The notes: a model not told the origin generated them from the sequence alone. A stretch of 60,881 nucleotides of DNA from JAICLV01 sp036380925 (GCA_036380925.1 DASVDW010000096.1:1-60881); one strand, 5' to 3'; positions 42,328 through 52,796 are shown, numbered from the stretch's first letter. Program-made: numbers and translations.

Positions 42328-42747
42328 TTACGCCTCCAAATAGCGGCCGAGAAAGTGCCGCTCGGACGCCGACACCCGCCGCGGCCGACCGGCCGCGAGG
42401 TCGAACGGCACCAGCACGGTCAGCGCTTCGGCGAGCACCACCGGTTTCGGTTTCGCCAGCTGGTCGCGCATCTCATAGCGCAAGGTGAACGACGACGACC
42501 GGATCTGCGTCGTCCAAACGTCAACCTCGATGGGCTCCGGCCGCCACTCCAGCGGTCGCCGGTAGTCGATCTCGTGCCGCGCCACGACCACGCCCTTGAT
42601 GAGGTCCGGAATGTGGTCGGCCGCCTCGCCCGCGAAGAGCATGCCGGTGCGGGCCTCTTGCATGTAGGCGAAGAACGTGACGTTGTTGACGTGGCCAAAC
42701 GCGTCCATGTCGTCCCAGCGCACCGGGCAGCGAAAGGTGAAACGCAC
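42328..42747 (-). CDS. acyl-CoA thioesterase, hotdog fold (4HBT)
   Basis: 139 residues. VRWDDMDAFGHVNNVTFFAY is the 4-hydroxybenzoyl-CoA thioesterase signature, with the catalytic Asp and the DxxGHVNN block; the IDYRRPLEWR strand and RSSSFTLRYEM complete the fold. The start is a GTG at 42747 without a clear ribosome site; it begins 9 nt after ettA. The substrate is a short- or medium-chain acyl-CoA, not determinable. Confidence 0.92.
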   Translation of the reverse strand: MRFTFRCPVRWDDMDAFGHVNNVTFFAYMQEARTGMLFAGEAADHIPDLIKGVVVARHEIDYRRPLEWRPEPIEVDVWTTQIRSSSFTLRYEMRDQLAKPKPVVLAEALTVLVPFDLAAGRPRRVSASERHFLGRYLEA

Positions 42748-42756
42748 GGCCGCGCG

Positions 42757-44427
<1,671 letters not shown>

Positions 44428-44441
44428 GGTCGCCGAGTCTA
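44428..44441 (-). promoter_or_regulatory. candidate leaderless -10 of ettA
   Basis: TAGACT (44441-44436) is 8 nt from the GTG at 44427 with no Shine-Dalgarno sequence. The same hexamer is before valS. Confidence 0.4.
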
Positions 44442-44447
44442 CTGGCT

Positions 44448-44487
44448 CGCGCCGAACCTCCCCGCGCCGAACCTCCCCGCGCCGACC
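44448..44487. repeat. 15-bp tandem repeat upstream of ettA
   Basis: About 2.6 copies of cgcgccgaacctccc in the ettA upstream gap. Confidence 0.85.
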
Positions 44488-44500
44488 GAAGGGTTCGCGC

Positions 44501-44513
44501 GGCGAAATTCGCC
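44501..44513. promoter_or_regulatory. small palindrome upstream of ettA
   Basis: GGCGAAATTCGCC, perfect 6-bp arms around one base. Possible operator in the 121-bp gap; function unknown. Confidence 0.3.
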
Positions 44514-44548
44514 AAAATCGCAGCGCATACCCTTCACTCGACGATGGG

Positions 44549-45229
44549 TCAACCGACGGCGTCGAACCGCTCCAGCACGATGCTGACGATCTCCGGCTCT
44601 GCGCCGAGCGGCTGGGTGACCAGGTCGGCTTTTGTCGCGGCGAACCGGTCGGGCAGTGTGCCGGGAGCCAGCACGTAAGACGCGATCGCCACCTGGCCAC
44701 CGGTGTCCGCGCGCAATTCGTCGACCACCCGGTCGACCGAGGGTTCGCCCGCCGCGAAGCCGACGGCGGCCCCCAAACGCGCCGCGACGTCGGCGAGTTC
44801 GGCGTTCGCGCCCGCGTCAGACGTCCCGACCGCGCCGAGCACAAGCGACCCAGCGGGGTCGGCGCCGACCTCGGTCAATCGCCGTCGCACCAACGACAAC
44901 AGCAGCGGGTGCGGCCCGAGCACCGGGGTCTGCGCCAACTCGACGCTCGGGAGTTCAGCGCGCAGCTCGTCAAGCAGCGCGGGGAGGTCGGTTCGCGCGT
45001 GGAACGCGGCGGTCAACAGCAACGGGACGACGACGACGCGCCGAGAGCCGGCCTCGACGAGCGATCTGACGGCGGTTGCGACGTCGGGATCGGTGTGACC
45101 GAGGTGGGCGAGCTTGGCCACCAACCCGGGACGCTCCGCGCGCACCCGCGCCATGAGGGCTTCGAGCACCGGCTCGGCACGCGGGTCAGGACTCCCGTGC
45201 GCGACGGCGAGCAGCGCGGCCGAGCTCAC
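44549..45229 (-). CDS. sirohydrochlorin chelatase (CbiX/SirB-like)
   Basis: 226 residues that would insert iron (or cobalt) into sirohydrochlorin for siroheme. LLAVAHGSPDPRAEP with the metal-binding His near the N-terminus, VVVVPLLLTAAFHARTDLP with the second His, and a repeated half toward the C-terminus fit the CbiX fold. Start GTG at 45229 overlaps the cysG stop (GTGA). It is the last gene of the sulfate operon and completes the siroheme supply for sulfite reductase. Confidence 0.9.
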   Translation of the reverse strand: MSSAALLAVAHGSPDPRAEPVLEALMARVRAERPGLVAKLAHLGHTDPDVATAVRSLVEAGSRRVVVVPLLLTAAFHARTDLPALLDELRAELPSVELAQTPVLGPHPLLLSLVRRRLTEVGADPAGSLVLGAVGTSDAGANAELADVAARLGAAVGFAAGEPSVDRVVDELRADTGGQVAIASYVLAPGTLPDRFAATKADLVTQPLGAEPEIVSIVLERFDAVG

Positions 45230-46446
45230 GCGTCGAGGCCATGGAGCGCGTCGGCCAGGCCGCCGGGTTGCGCACCCTCCAAGGTGGCGACCTGGCCGAC
45301 GACAATCACCGCCGGGGCGCGGATCTCGAGCCGTGCCGCGACGTTGGCGATGGTGCGCAGCGTCGCCCGTGTGGTGCGCTGCGCGGCGGTTGTGCCGTTC
45401 TCGACAACCGCCACAGGAGTGGCAGGGCTCGCGCCCGCGGCGATCAACGAGGCGGCGATGTGCCCGATTCGCGTCGCGCCCATGAGCAGCACGAGCGTCC
45501 CCGGGCTGGCGGCCAGCGACCCCCAGTCGAGGTCGTCGTGCGCGGTGGCGACGGTGAACTGCCGCGACACCGCGCGATGCGTCACCGGAATGCCGGCGGC
45601 GGCGGGAACCGCGATCGCGCTGGTCACCCCCGGCACGACCTCGCACGGCACGCCCGCGGCCGCGCACGCGAGCATCTCCTCCCCCCCACGACCGAACACG
45701 AAGGGGTCGCCGCCCTTGAGCCGCACCACGAACTTTCCTTGCCGCGCAAGGAGAACCAGCAGCTCGTTGATCTCCTCCTGGCGGAGCGTGTGGTTGCCGC
45801 GCTCCTTGCCAGCCTCGATCACCTCGACGCCGGGCGGCAACTCCTCAAGCAGTGCGCGAGGGCCGAGGTGGTCGACCACGACCACGTCGGCTTGGGCCAG
45901 CAGCCGCCGGCCGCGAACCGTGATGAGACCAGGGTCCCCCGGCCCGCCGCCGACCAGCGCGACCCGGCCCATCCCGAGACGCCGCCGCCGACGCGACGGC
46001 AGGTCGCCGTTGGCGAGCAGCAGCGCGATCGCGTCACGCACGTCACGCGCGCGCCCTGGGTCTCCCCCGGCGTTGACGCTGACGACGACGTCGTCGACGC
46101 GCGCGACGGCCGGCGTCCACGCCTTCGATTTCACCGCGGACGACGCGCGCACGCACCACAGCCGGGCGGCGTCGGCGTCGCGGGCCACCGCCTCGTCAAC
46201 CGCCGCGATTCCGGTGCAGGTGTGCACCAACCAGGCGTCGTCCAGGTCGCCGGCTTGGTACTCACGACGCACGACGCCGATGCGGCCGTCGGCGTCGAGC
46301 CGATCGTCGGCGGCGGGGGCGATCACGACGACGTCGGCCCCCGCGTCGGCGAGCCCGATGGCGCGTCGCGCGCCGACGGGACCGCCGCCGACCACGACGA
46401 CACGTCGTCCGGAGACGTCGAGCAGCAGCGGATAGCCCGCGTTCAT
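45226..46446 (-). CDS. cysG: siroheme synthase: precorrin-2 dehydrogenase / uroporphyrinogen-III methyltransferase
   Basis: 406 residues, two domains. Residues 10-150 form the NAD-dependent dehydrogenase domain (RVVVVGGGPVGARRA). The rest is SUMT (VALVGGGPGDPGLITVRG; RLKGGDPFVFGRGGEE; VVPGVTSAIAVPAAAGIPVTHR). The dehydrogenase half is shorter than in enterobacterial CysG, lacking most of the dimerisation part, so chelation is probably left to the following chelatase gene. It overlaps cysN by 4 nt. Confidence 0.92.
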   Translation of the reverse strand: MNAGYPLLLDVSGRRVVVVGGGPVGARRAIGLADAGADVVVIAPAADDRLDADGRIGVVRREYQAGDLDDAWLVHTCTGIAAVDEAVARDADAARLWCVRASSAVKSKAWTPAVARVDDVVVSVNAGGDPGRARDVRDAIALLLANGDLPSRRRRRLGMGRVALVGGGPGDPGLITVRGRRLLAQADVVVVDHLGPRALLEELPPGVEVIEAGKERGNHTLRQEEINELLVLLARQGKFVVRLKGGDPFVFGRGGEEMLACAAAGVPCEVVPGVTSAIAVPAAAGIPVTHRAVSRQFTVATAHDDLDWGSLAASPGTLVLLMGATRIGHIAASLIAAGASPATPVAVVENGTTAAQRTTRATLRTIANVAARLEIRAPAVIVVGQVATLEGAQPGGLADALHGLDA

Positions 46447-47744
46447 CGCGGCCGTCCAGCCGAGAACGGATCGCCGACCAATCCTGCGGCGAGCGTCTGG
46501 CCGTCGTGCTCGTCGATCACCAGGAAGCTGCCGGTCAGCCGATCGGCGTCGTAGTCGTCGATCGCGAGCGGCGCCGCGACCCGCAGCGAGACACCGCCGA
46601 TCTCGTTCAACTCCAGCGAATCGGCGGGCGAGCGATCAAGCGTCTCGATGTCGACGCGGTGGTTGACGGAGTCGACGACGCCCTTGACGACCCGCGTGGT
46701 GTGTTTGACCAGCACCCGGTCGCCGGCGCGCAACGCTCGCTCGGAGAGCTGGCACACGGTGGCGTCGAACTCTTTGGCCACCCGCGGTTCCTGCCTGGGA
46801 TGCACGATCAGATCGCCGCGTCCGACATCGAACTCGTCGGCCAGCCGCAACGTCACCGACTGCGGCGCGTGCGCGATGTCCACCTCACCGTCGAACGTGT
46901 CGATCGCCACGATGCGGGTGCGCAACCCGGCGGGCATGACAACGACCTCGTCGTCACGCTCGATCACGCCCGACGCGAGTTGCCCGGCATATCCGCGGTA
47001 GTCGGGCGCCCGCACGACGTACTGCACCGGGAACCGGGCCGCCTGCGTGACGGCGTCGACGCCGACCGGCACGGTTTCTAGATGGTCGAGCAACGTGGGG
47101 CCGTCGTACCACGGCGTGTTGGACGACGCGTCGACGACGTTGTCACCGAGGCTCGCTGAGACCGGTATGACGACGCGGTCGCTGATGCCAAGCGCCTCGG
47201 CCGCGATCGCGAACTCATCGGCGATGGCGCGAAAGACCGGCTCGGAGAAGTCGACGAGATCCATCTTGTTGACCGCCAGCACCAGATGGCGGACGCCCAG
47301 CAAGGCGGCGACGGCGAGGTGCCGGCGAGTTTGCTCGACCACGCCCTTTCGGGCGTCAACCAAGAGCACCACCAGCTCCGCGGTGGACGCGCCGGTGACC
47401 ATGTTGCGGGTGTACTGCACGTGCCCCGGCGTGTCGGCGAGGATGAACTTGCGACGCGGCGTGGTGAAGTACCGATACGCGACGTCGATCGTGATGCCTT
47501 GCTCGCGCTCGGCGCGCAGCCCGTCGGTGAGCAGCGCCAGCTCAACCCCTTCGGCGCCGCGGTCGCGGCTCGCCCGCTCCACCGCCTCCAGGGTGTCGGC
47601 GAGCACCGACTTGGAGTCGTGCAGCAGCCGGCCGACGAGGGTCGACTTGCCGTCGTCGACCGAACCCGCGGTGGCGAACCGCAACAGCTCGACGTCGCGG
47701 TCGAGTCGCGCGGCGGCCGACTCGAAATCGACAGCGGACGTCAT
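46443..47744 (-). CDS. cysN: sulfate adenylyltransferase large subunit (GTPase)
   Basis: 433 residues, EF-Tu-like. G1 motif AGSVDDGKST (residues 26-35), ADTPGHVQY (G3) and NKMDLV (G4). With CysD it makes APS from sulfate and ATP at the expense of GTP. No fused APS kinase domain: a separate cysC is upstream. CysD stop and this start overlap as TAATG. Confidence 0.96.
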   Translation of the reverse strand: MTSAVDFESAAARLDRDVELLRFATAGSVDDGKSTLVGRLLHDSKSVLADTLEAVERASRDRGAEGVELALLTDGLRAEREQGITIDVAYRYFTTPRRKFILADTPGHVQYTRNMVTGASTAELVVLLVDARKGVVEQTRRHLAVAALLGVRHLVLAVNKMDLVDFSEPVFRAIADEFAIAAEALGISDRVVIPVSASLGDNVVDASSNTPWYDGPTLLDHLETVPVGVDAVTQAARFPVQYVVRAPDYRGYAGQLASGVIERDDEVVVMPAGLRTRIVAIDTFDGEVDIAHAPQSVTLRLADEFDVGRGDLIVHPRQEPRVAKEFDATVCQLSERALRAGDRVLVKHTTRVVKGVVDSVNHRVDIETLDRSPADSLELNEIGGVSLRVAAPLAIDDYDADRLTGSFLVIDEHDGQTLAAGLVGDPFSAGRPR

Positions 47745-48691
47745 TAGAAGTACCCCTCACGCTTGCGGTCTTCCATGGCCGCCTCGGAAAGCTTGTCGTC
47801 GGCGCGGGTGGCGCCGCGCTCGGTGATGGTCGTCACCGCGATCTCGGCGATGACGTCGGCGACGGACGACGCGACCGACTCGACCGCGCCGGTGCAGCTC
47901 ATGTCGCCGACGGTTCGGTAGCGGACGACTTTGCGCTCGACGACCTCGCCGTCCTTCGGCCCGCCCCACTTCCCCGCGGTGAGCCACATGCCGTTGCGCT
48001 TGAACACCTCACGCGAATGCGAGAAGTAGATCGAGGGCAACTCGACTTCTTCACGCTCGACGTACTCCCACACGTCGAGCTCGGTCCAGTTCGACAACGG
48101 GAACACCCGCACGTGCTCACCCGGCTTGTGCCGGCCGTTGTAAAGGTTCCACAACTCGGGGCGTTGCCGGCGCGGGTCCCACTGGCCGAACTCGTCGCGC
48201 AGGCTGAAAATTCGCTCCTTCGCGCGCGCCTTCTCCTCGTCACGTCGTCCGCCCCCGAAGACGGCGTCGAACCGATGGTCGGCGATCGCGTCGAGCAGCG
48301 GCACGGTCTGCAGCGGGTTTCTGGTGCCGTCGGCCCGCTCCCGCAGCCTGCCGCCGTCGATGTAGGACTGCACGCTGGCGACCACCAACCGCAGGCCGAG
48401 CCGCTCGACGAGAGCGTCGCGGTACGCGATGACCTCGGGGAAGTTGTGGCCGGTGTCGACGTGCATCAGCGGAAACGGCACCGGCGCGGGCGCGAACGCC
48501 TTGCGCGCGAGCTGCAGCATGACCGCGGAGTCTTTGCCGCCGGAGAACAGCAGCACCGGCCGCTCGAACTCCGCCGCCACCTCCCTGATGATGTGAATGC
48601 CCTCGGACTCAAGGGCGTCAAGGTGCGGAACCTTGCGCGACGGCGGCAAAGTCTCGGCCGTCTGAGCGTGTTCTTCGACGATGGCGCTCAT
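47744..48691 (-). CDS. cysD: sulfate adenylyltransferase small subunit
   Basis: 315 residues of the PAPS reductase/ATP-sulfurylase fold. The PP-motif SGGKDS is at 50-55; HVDTGHNFPE and the conserved terminal DRKREGYF follow. It forms the catalytic adenylyl-transfer subunit with CysN. The start overlaps the cysC stop by 4 nt. Confidence 0.96.
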   Translation of the reverse strand: MSAIVEEHAQTAETLPPSRKVPHLDALESEGIHIIREVAAEFERPVLLFSGGKDSAVMLQLARKAFAPAPVPFPLMHVDTGHNFPEVIAYRDALVERLGLRLVVASVQSYIDGGRLRERADGTRNPLQTVPLLDAIADHRFDAVFGGGRRDEEKARAKERIFSLRDEFGQWDPRRQRPELWNLYNGRHKPGEHVRVFPLSNWTELDVWEYVEREEVELPSIYFSHSREVFKRNGMWLTAGKWGGPKDGEVVERKVVRYRTVGDMSCTGAVESVASSVADVIAEIAVTTITERGATRADDKLSEAAMEDRKREGYF

Positions 48692-49236
48692 AGCGTTCCC
48701 TCCTCCGCGAGCGCGGCGAGCACCTTCGCCGCAGCCTCGTCGACGGTCAAACCTCTGGTGTCGAGCCGAAGCTCAGGTGATTCCGGAGTCTCGTACGGGT
48801 CGTCGACGCCGGTCAGGCCCCGCACCAAGCCGGCGCGCTGCTTCGCGTAGAGGCCCTTGACGTCGCGCGACGCGCAAACCTCGACCGGCGTCGCGACGTG
48901 CACCTCGGCAAAGGCCACGCCGTCCGCGACGTGCTCGGCGCGCACCGCGGCACGCGCCGCGGCGTACGGCGCGATGACGGGGACGAGCACCACGACGCCG
49001 TTGCGCGCGAGCAGCCGCGCGACGAACCCGACGCGGGCGACGTTGGTGTCGCGGTCGGCGCGGCTGAAGCCGAGATCGGCGGTCAGCTGCCTGCGCAGGT
49101 CGTCGCCGTCGAGGATCTCGACCTGGCGGCCTTCGTCGCGCAACCGATGGCCCAACGCGCGCGCGATGGTCGACTTCCCGGCGCTGGGCAATCCGGTCAA
49201 CCAGATCGTCGCGCCTCTCGAATTCCGTTGCGTCAT
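48688..49236 (-). CDS. cysC: adenylylsulfate kinase
   Basis: 182 residues. P-loop GLPSAGKS at 15-22, LDGDDLRR and RDVKGLYAKQRAG mark APS kinase. It makes PAPS from APS. With a CysH of APS-reductase type next door, PAPS may serve sulfotransferases rather than reduction. Frame upstream extends open but the ATG at 49236 overlaps the cysH stop as ATGA. Confidence 0.94.
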   Translation of the reverse strand: MTQRNSRGATIWLTGLPSAGKSTIARALGHRLRDEGRQVEILDGDDLRRQLTADLGFSRADRDTNVARVGFVARLLARNGVVVLVPVIAPYAAARAAVRAEHVADGVAFAEVHVATPVEVCASRDVKGLYAKQRAGLVRGLTGVDDPYETPESPELRLDTRGLTVDEAAAKVLAALAEEGTL

Positions 49237-49925
49237 AGGTGAATCCCGCATTCGGTCTTGGAGCGCCCCGCCCACCGACCCGACCGCGGGTCGGCGCCAG
49301 GCTCGACGCGGGCGGTGCACGGCCAGCAGCCGATCGACAGGTATCCGTCGTCGACCAGCGGATTGACCAGGATGCTGTTCGCGGCGACGTAGTCGTCGAC
49401 GTCGGCTTGGGTCCACCGCGCGATCGGGTTGACCTTGACCTTGCCGCGGCGCGCGTCCCACTGGACGACGGGGGTGTTGGCGCGGGTCGGCGACTCGTCG
49501 CGGCGCAGCCCGGTGGCCCACGCGTCGTAGTTGGCCAGCGCGGCGTTCATCGGCGCGACCTTGCGCAAAGCGCAGCATCGGTCGGGGTCGCGGGCGTACA
49601 AGTCTTTGCCGTGCGCCGCGTCTTGCTCGGCGACCGACTGCGCCGGCGTCACGGTGATGACGTTGACGTCGTACGTCGCCGCGACGGCGTCACGGGTGCC
49701 GATCGTCTCGGCGAAGTGATAGCCGGTGTCGAGAAACACGACGTCGACACCCGGCCGCACGCCCGCGGCAAGGGACGCCACGACCGCGTCGGCCATCGAC
49801 GACAAGACACAAAAGCGATCACCGAAGGTGCGCACTGCCCATGCCACAATCTCTTGCGCGGAAGCGTTCTCGAGATCGCGGGCGGCGTCATAGGCGACGC
49901 GCTCGAAGTCGGTCGCCGTGGTCAT
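49233..49925 (-). CDS. cysH: phosphoadenylyl/adenylyl-sulfate reductase (APS-type)
   Basis: 230 residues. FLDTGYHFAET and the C-terminal KTECGIH with catalytic Cys226. The paired cysteines CC (117-118) and CWPC (200-203) are the [4Fe-4S] ligands that mark APS reductases, which reduce APS directly to sulfite. Start ATG at 49925 overlaps the zinc-ribbon gene stop. Confidence 0.94.
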   Translation of the reverse strand: MTTATDFERVAYDAARDLENASAQEIVAWAVRTFGDRFCVLSSMADAVVASLAAGVRPGVDVVFLDTGYHFAETIGTRDAVAATYDVNVITVTPAQSVAEQDAAHGKDLYARDPDRCCALRKVAPMNAALANYDAWATGLRRDESPTRANTPVVQWDARRGKVKVNPIARWTQADVDDYVAANSILVNPLVDDGYLSIGCWPCTARVEPGADPRSGRWAGRSKTECGIHL

Positions 49926-50080
49926 GACACCTCCAATCCGACGAACTTCAGGTTGAACACCCGCGCGCACGAGCCACATCGCCAACTGCCGTGCGACTCG
50001 CTGTGCGGGCGCAGATCCTCGTCGCCGCAGTACGGGCAGTAGAACGGCGTGGCGCGCTCGCCGCCGGCTGACTCGCTCAT
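49922..50080 (-). CDS. small zinc-ribbon protein of the sulfate operon
   Basis: 52 residues with CPYC and CGSC knuckles (YCPYCGDEDLRPH; WRCGSCARVF), a single zinc ribbon. Its location between sir and cysH, with 4-nt overlaps on both sides, matches other actinobacterial sulfate operons. Role unknown; a chaperone or electron-transfer helper for Sir is a guess. Confidence 0.88.
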   Translation of the reverse strand: MSESAGGERATPFYCPYCGDEDLRPHSESHGSWRCGSCARVFNLKFVGLEVS

Positions 50081-51780
50081 TGCAGATCGGCCTCGTCGGC
50101 GCGCAACACCCACTGGGTGAACTGCTCGCCGGGCTCGCGCTGCGCGAGGTAGCGGCGGGCGAGCCGCTCGACGTAATCGGCGAGCTCGTGCTCCTCGACC
50201 TTCAAACCGCGAAGCTTGCGACCGAAACCCGCGCCGGTTCCGAGATGGCCGCCGAGGTGCACCTGGTAGCCGGCGACCTGCTCCCCCGCCGCGTTCAGCA
50301 TCAGGCTGCCTTTGAAGCCGATGTCGACGACCTGGAACCGCGCGCACGAGTTCGGGCAGCCGTTGACGGTGATGGTCATCGGCGAGTCGAAGCCGGGCAG
50401 CCGGCGCTCAAGCTCGTCGATGAGGTCGTTCGCCCGGTTCTTCGTCTCGACGATCGCCAGCTTGCAGAACTCGATACCGGTGCACGCCATCACCTGACGG
50501 CGGAACACACTCGGATTCACCTGCAAATCCAGAGCTTCCAAGCCCTCGACCAGGGAGTCGACCCGGTCGGCCGGCACGTCGAGGACGATGAGCTTCTGCT
50601 CGACGGTGGTGTGCACATGCCCGCTGCCGTGCGCCTCGGCGAGGTCGGCGACCTGGGTCAGCTTGGCGCCGGTCAGCCGGCCAACGCGCAGCGCGGCCCC
50701 GACGAAGAACTTGCCGTCCTTTTGCGGGTGAACGCCGACGTGGTCGCGGCGCCCGCCGGGCGGCTCGGCTGGCGCGGGACCGTCGGGCAGCGCGTAGCCG
50801 AGGTATTCCTTCTCAAGCACCTCGCGGAACTTCTCCGGGCCCCAGTCTGCGACGAGGAACTTCATCCGCGCCCGGTTGCGCAGCCGCCGGTAGCCGTAGT
50901 CACGGAACATGCCGGTGACACCGGCCCACACCTGCTTCACCTGCTCGGGCAAGACGAACACGCCGAGCCGCTGGGCGATCATCGGGTTGGTCGACAGGCC
51001 GCCACCTACCCACAGGTCGTAGCCGGGCACGCCGTCCGGCCCGACGACGCCGACGAACGCGATGTCGTTGATCTCGTGGATCGTGCACAGCGACGAGCAG
51101 CCGGTCATCGACGTCTTGTACTTGCGCGGGAGGTTGGAGAACTCGGGGTTGCCGATGTAGTCGCGCTGGATCTCGAGCAAATGCGCGGACGGATCGATGA
51201 CCTCGGTGGCGTCGTAACCGGCGACCGGGCAGCCGATCATGTTGCGCGGGCAGTCGCCGCACGCCTCGGTGGTGCCGAGGCCGACGGCGTCGAGCGCCTC
51301 CCAGATGGCCGGCACGTCCTCGATGCGCACCCAATGCAGCTGCACGTTTTGCCGGTTGGTCACGTCGGCGAGGTCGCGGGCGTATCTCGTCGAAAGCTGG
51401 CCGATCACCCGCAGCTGCGCGGTCGTGAGCCGGCCGCCGGGCACCCGCACCCGCAGCATGAAGTAGCGGTCGTCGAGCTCCTCCGGCTCGAGCACGCCGG
51501 TCCTGCCGCCGTCGATGCCGGGACGCCGTTGGGTGTAGAGGCCCATCCAGCGGAACCGGCCACGCAGGTCGGCGGGGTCGATCGAGTCGAACCCGGTCTT
51601 GGAGTAGACGTCGATGATGCGACGACGGACGTTGAGACCGTCGTCGTCCTTCTTCAACCGCTCGGTGGCGTTGAGCGGCTCACGGGCGCCCAGCGCCCAC
51701 TGGCCCTGACCACGGGCCTTGCCTCGTTCGGCGTGGGGGCGGCGAGCAGATCGCGTTGATTGGGTCGTCGGCGCCGACAT
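50077..51780 (-). CDS. sir: ferredoxin-dependent sulfite reductase
   Basis: 567 residues, reducing sulfite to sulfide with siroheme and a [4Fe-4S] cluster. Cluster motifs CTGIEFCKLA and NGCPNSCAR, and substrate region CGDCPRNMIGCPV, MTGCSSLCTIHE are complete. The related NirA of M. tuberculosis is the same type. The start is ATG at 51780 with AAGGAC 14 nt upstream, a poor site, so its translation may depend on the leader 97 nt upstream. Confidence 0.95.
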   Translation of the reverse strand: MSAPTTQSTRSARRPHAERGKARGQGQWALGAREPLNATERLKKDDDGLNVRRRIIDVYSKTGFDSIDPADLRGRFRWMGLYTQRRPGIDGGRTGVLEPEELDDRYFMLRVRVPGGRLTTAQLRVIGQLSTRYARDLADVTNRQNVQLHWVRIEDVPAIWEALDAVGLGTTEACGDCPRNMIGCPVAGYDATEVIDPSAHLLEIQRDYIGNPEFSNLPRKYKTSMTGCSSLCTIHEINDIAFVGVVGPDGVPGYDLWVGGGLSTNPMIAQRLGVFVLPEQVKQVWAGVTGMFRDYGYRRLRNRARMKFLVADWGPEKFREVLEKEYLGYALPDGPAPAEPPGGRRDHVGVHPQKDGKFFVGAALRVGRLTGAKLTQVADLAEAHGSGHVHTTVEQKLIVLDVPADRVDSLVEGLEALDLQVNPSVFRRQVMACTGIEFCKLAIVETKNRANDLIDELERRLPGFDSPMTITVNGCPNSCARFQVVDIGFKGSLMLNAAGEQVAGYQVHLGGHLGTGAGFGRKLRGLKVEEHELADYVERLARRYLAQREPGEQFTQWVLRADEADLQ

Positions 51781-51876
51781 GATGCGGGTGCGTCCTTATG
51801 GGTAGGCAGGCGCAGACACGCAGGGCTGAGCGACGTTGGACAGCCGGGCGCACCGCGCCCGGGAGCGGGCGGCGGA

Positions 51877-51957
51877 TCAGGCAGCCGGCATACAGACCGC
51901 GCTCGACACCCGCAGCAAATCAACATGCAGGCGCGCGACAAGCCGCAAAGCGGGCAC
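51877..51957 (-). CDS. Cys-containing leader peptide upstream of the sulfate operon
   Basis: 26 residues, GTG start, stop TGA at 51877. The C-terminal part reads RLHVDLLRVSSAVCMPAA, the pattern of actinobacterial leader peptides (HVDLLRVSSA-C) found ahead of sulfur genes. A single Cys codon sits 6 codons from the stop. A GTG 18 nt upstream (51975) is an alternative start. In another frame the same DNA encodes a Cys-rich stretch (SRACMLICCGCRARSVC). The likely role is Cys-dependent attenuation or coupling. The gap to sir is 96 nt; the 185 bp before the leader hold the ssb hairpin and a 12-bp repeat. Confidence 0.75.
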   Translation of the reverse strand: MPALRLVARLHVDLLRVSSAVCMPAA

Positions 51958-52047
51958 GCGAGAGCGGACGATCACGCGGTCGAGCGTGCCATGCCCCTGC
52001 TTTGCCTGTCGAATGACTAGACAAGGCGTCGCGCACCGTGGTCCGTC

Positions 52048-52095
52048 CGAGCGCCCGGACGAGCCCCCGGACGAGCGCCCGGACGAGCGCCCGGG
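52048..52095. repeat. 12-bp tandem repeat between ssb and the leader gene
   Basis: Four copies of cgagcgcccgga, each differing by at most one base, adjoining the ssb hairpin. Confidence 0.85.
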
Positions 52096-52100
52096 CGAAC

Positions 52101-52125
52101 GGGCGCCGGCGGACCGCCGGCGCCC
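52101..52125 (-). terminator. hairpin downstream of ssb
   Basis: GGGCGCCGGCGG and its exact complement around one A: a 12-bp inverted repeat (11-bp stem with a 3-nt loop) 17 nt after the ssb stop. No T-tract. Confidence 0.5.
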
Positions 52126-52142
52126 GCAACCCCGCCGTCGGC

Positions 52143-52796
52143 TCAGCCGATGCCGAACCGCGATCGCCGCCGACCGCCGGAGCCGGCGCCGGCGCCGGCC
52201 AGCTCCGGCGCGTCGGCCAGCTCGAGGTCGTCGCCGGCCTCATCCCCGCCGCCGTCCTCGCCGCTGTAGTCCTCGCTGAAGTCCTCGCCAGCCGCGTCCA
52301 CCTCGACGGCGCGCTCGAGTTCGGGATCGTCCTCCACCGCGGGCAGCGCGACGTCGAACTCCTCGGACGCCGTCTGCGCGCCGGCGCCCTGGTGGCCGGC
52401 GAGGGCGGAGTCGGGCGGCGTCGCGGCGGTGCTGCGCTCCACCCGCTTGACGACCGCGGCCACCCTCGACAGCTCCGGACCGACGGCCAACGCGTCGATG
52501 TCGACCGACTCCCGATGCTCGCCGGTCTTGGTTTCGTAGCCGCGCTTCATCAGCCGGCCGTGCACGATGACGCTTTGGCCCTTCTTCAGCGACAGCGTGA
52601 CGTTCTCGGCCAGCCCGCGCCAGCAGGTGACGTTGGTGAACAGCGTCTCGCCGTCGCGCCATTCACCGGCCCCGCGGTCGAACCGGCGGGGTGTCGAGGC
52701 CAGCCGGAAGCTGGCCATCGCCGGTCGCCCCGCCGTCTCCATCAGGCGGGGGTCGGCGACCAGGTTGCCGACGACCGTGACATACGTGTCGAGCAT
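52143..52796 (-). CDS. ssb: single-stranded DNA-binding protein
   Basis: 217 residues. An OB-fold covers residues 1-105 (TYVTVVGNLVADPRL; WRDGETLFTNVTCWRG; GQSVIVHGRLMKRGYE). The tail is long, acidic and Gly-rich and lacks the DDIPF tip of the main SSB, ending in RRSRFGIG instead. Synteny suggests the secondary SSB equivalent to mycobacterial Rv2478c. A strong AAAGGGAG site precedes the ATG. Confidence 0.92.
   Translation of the reverse strand: MLDTYVTVVGNLVADPRLMETAGRPAMASFRLASTPRRFDRGAGEWRDGETLFTNVTCWRGLAENVTLSLKKGQSVIVHGRLMKRGYETKTGEHRESVDIDALAVGPELSRVAAVVKRVERSTAATPPDSALAGHQGAGAQTASEEFDVALPAVEDDPELERAVEVDAAGEDFSEDYSGEDGGGDEAGDDLELADAPELAGAGAGSGGRRRSRFGIG

Noticed and set aside
50080..51759. 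Long open frame on the plus strand opposite sir
   Set aside because: Arg/Val/Asp-rich shadow with no domain; sir on the other strand has full motifs.
51781..52142. SAM or other sulfur riboswitch ahead of sir
   Set aside because: No recognisable riboswitch core; the region is explained by the leader peptide, a repeat and the ssb hairpin.
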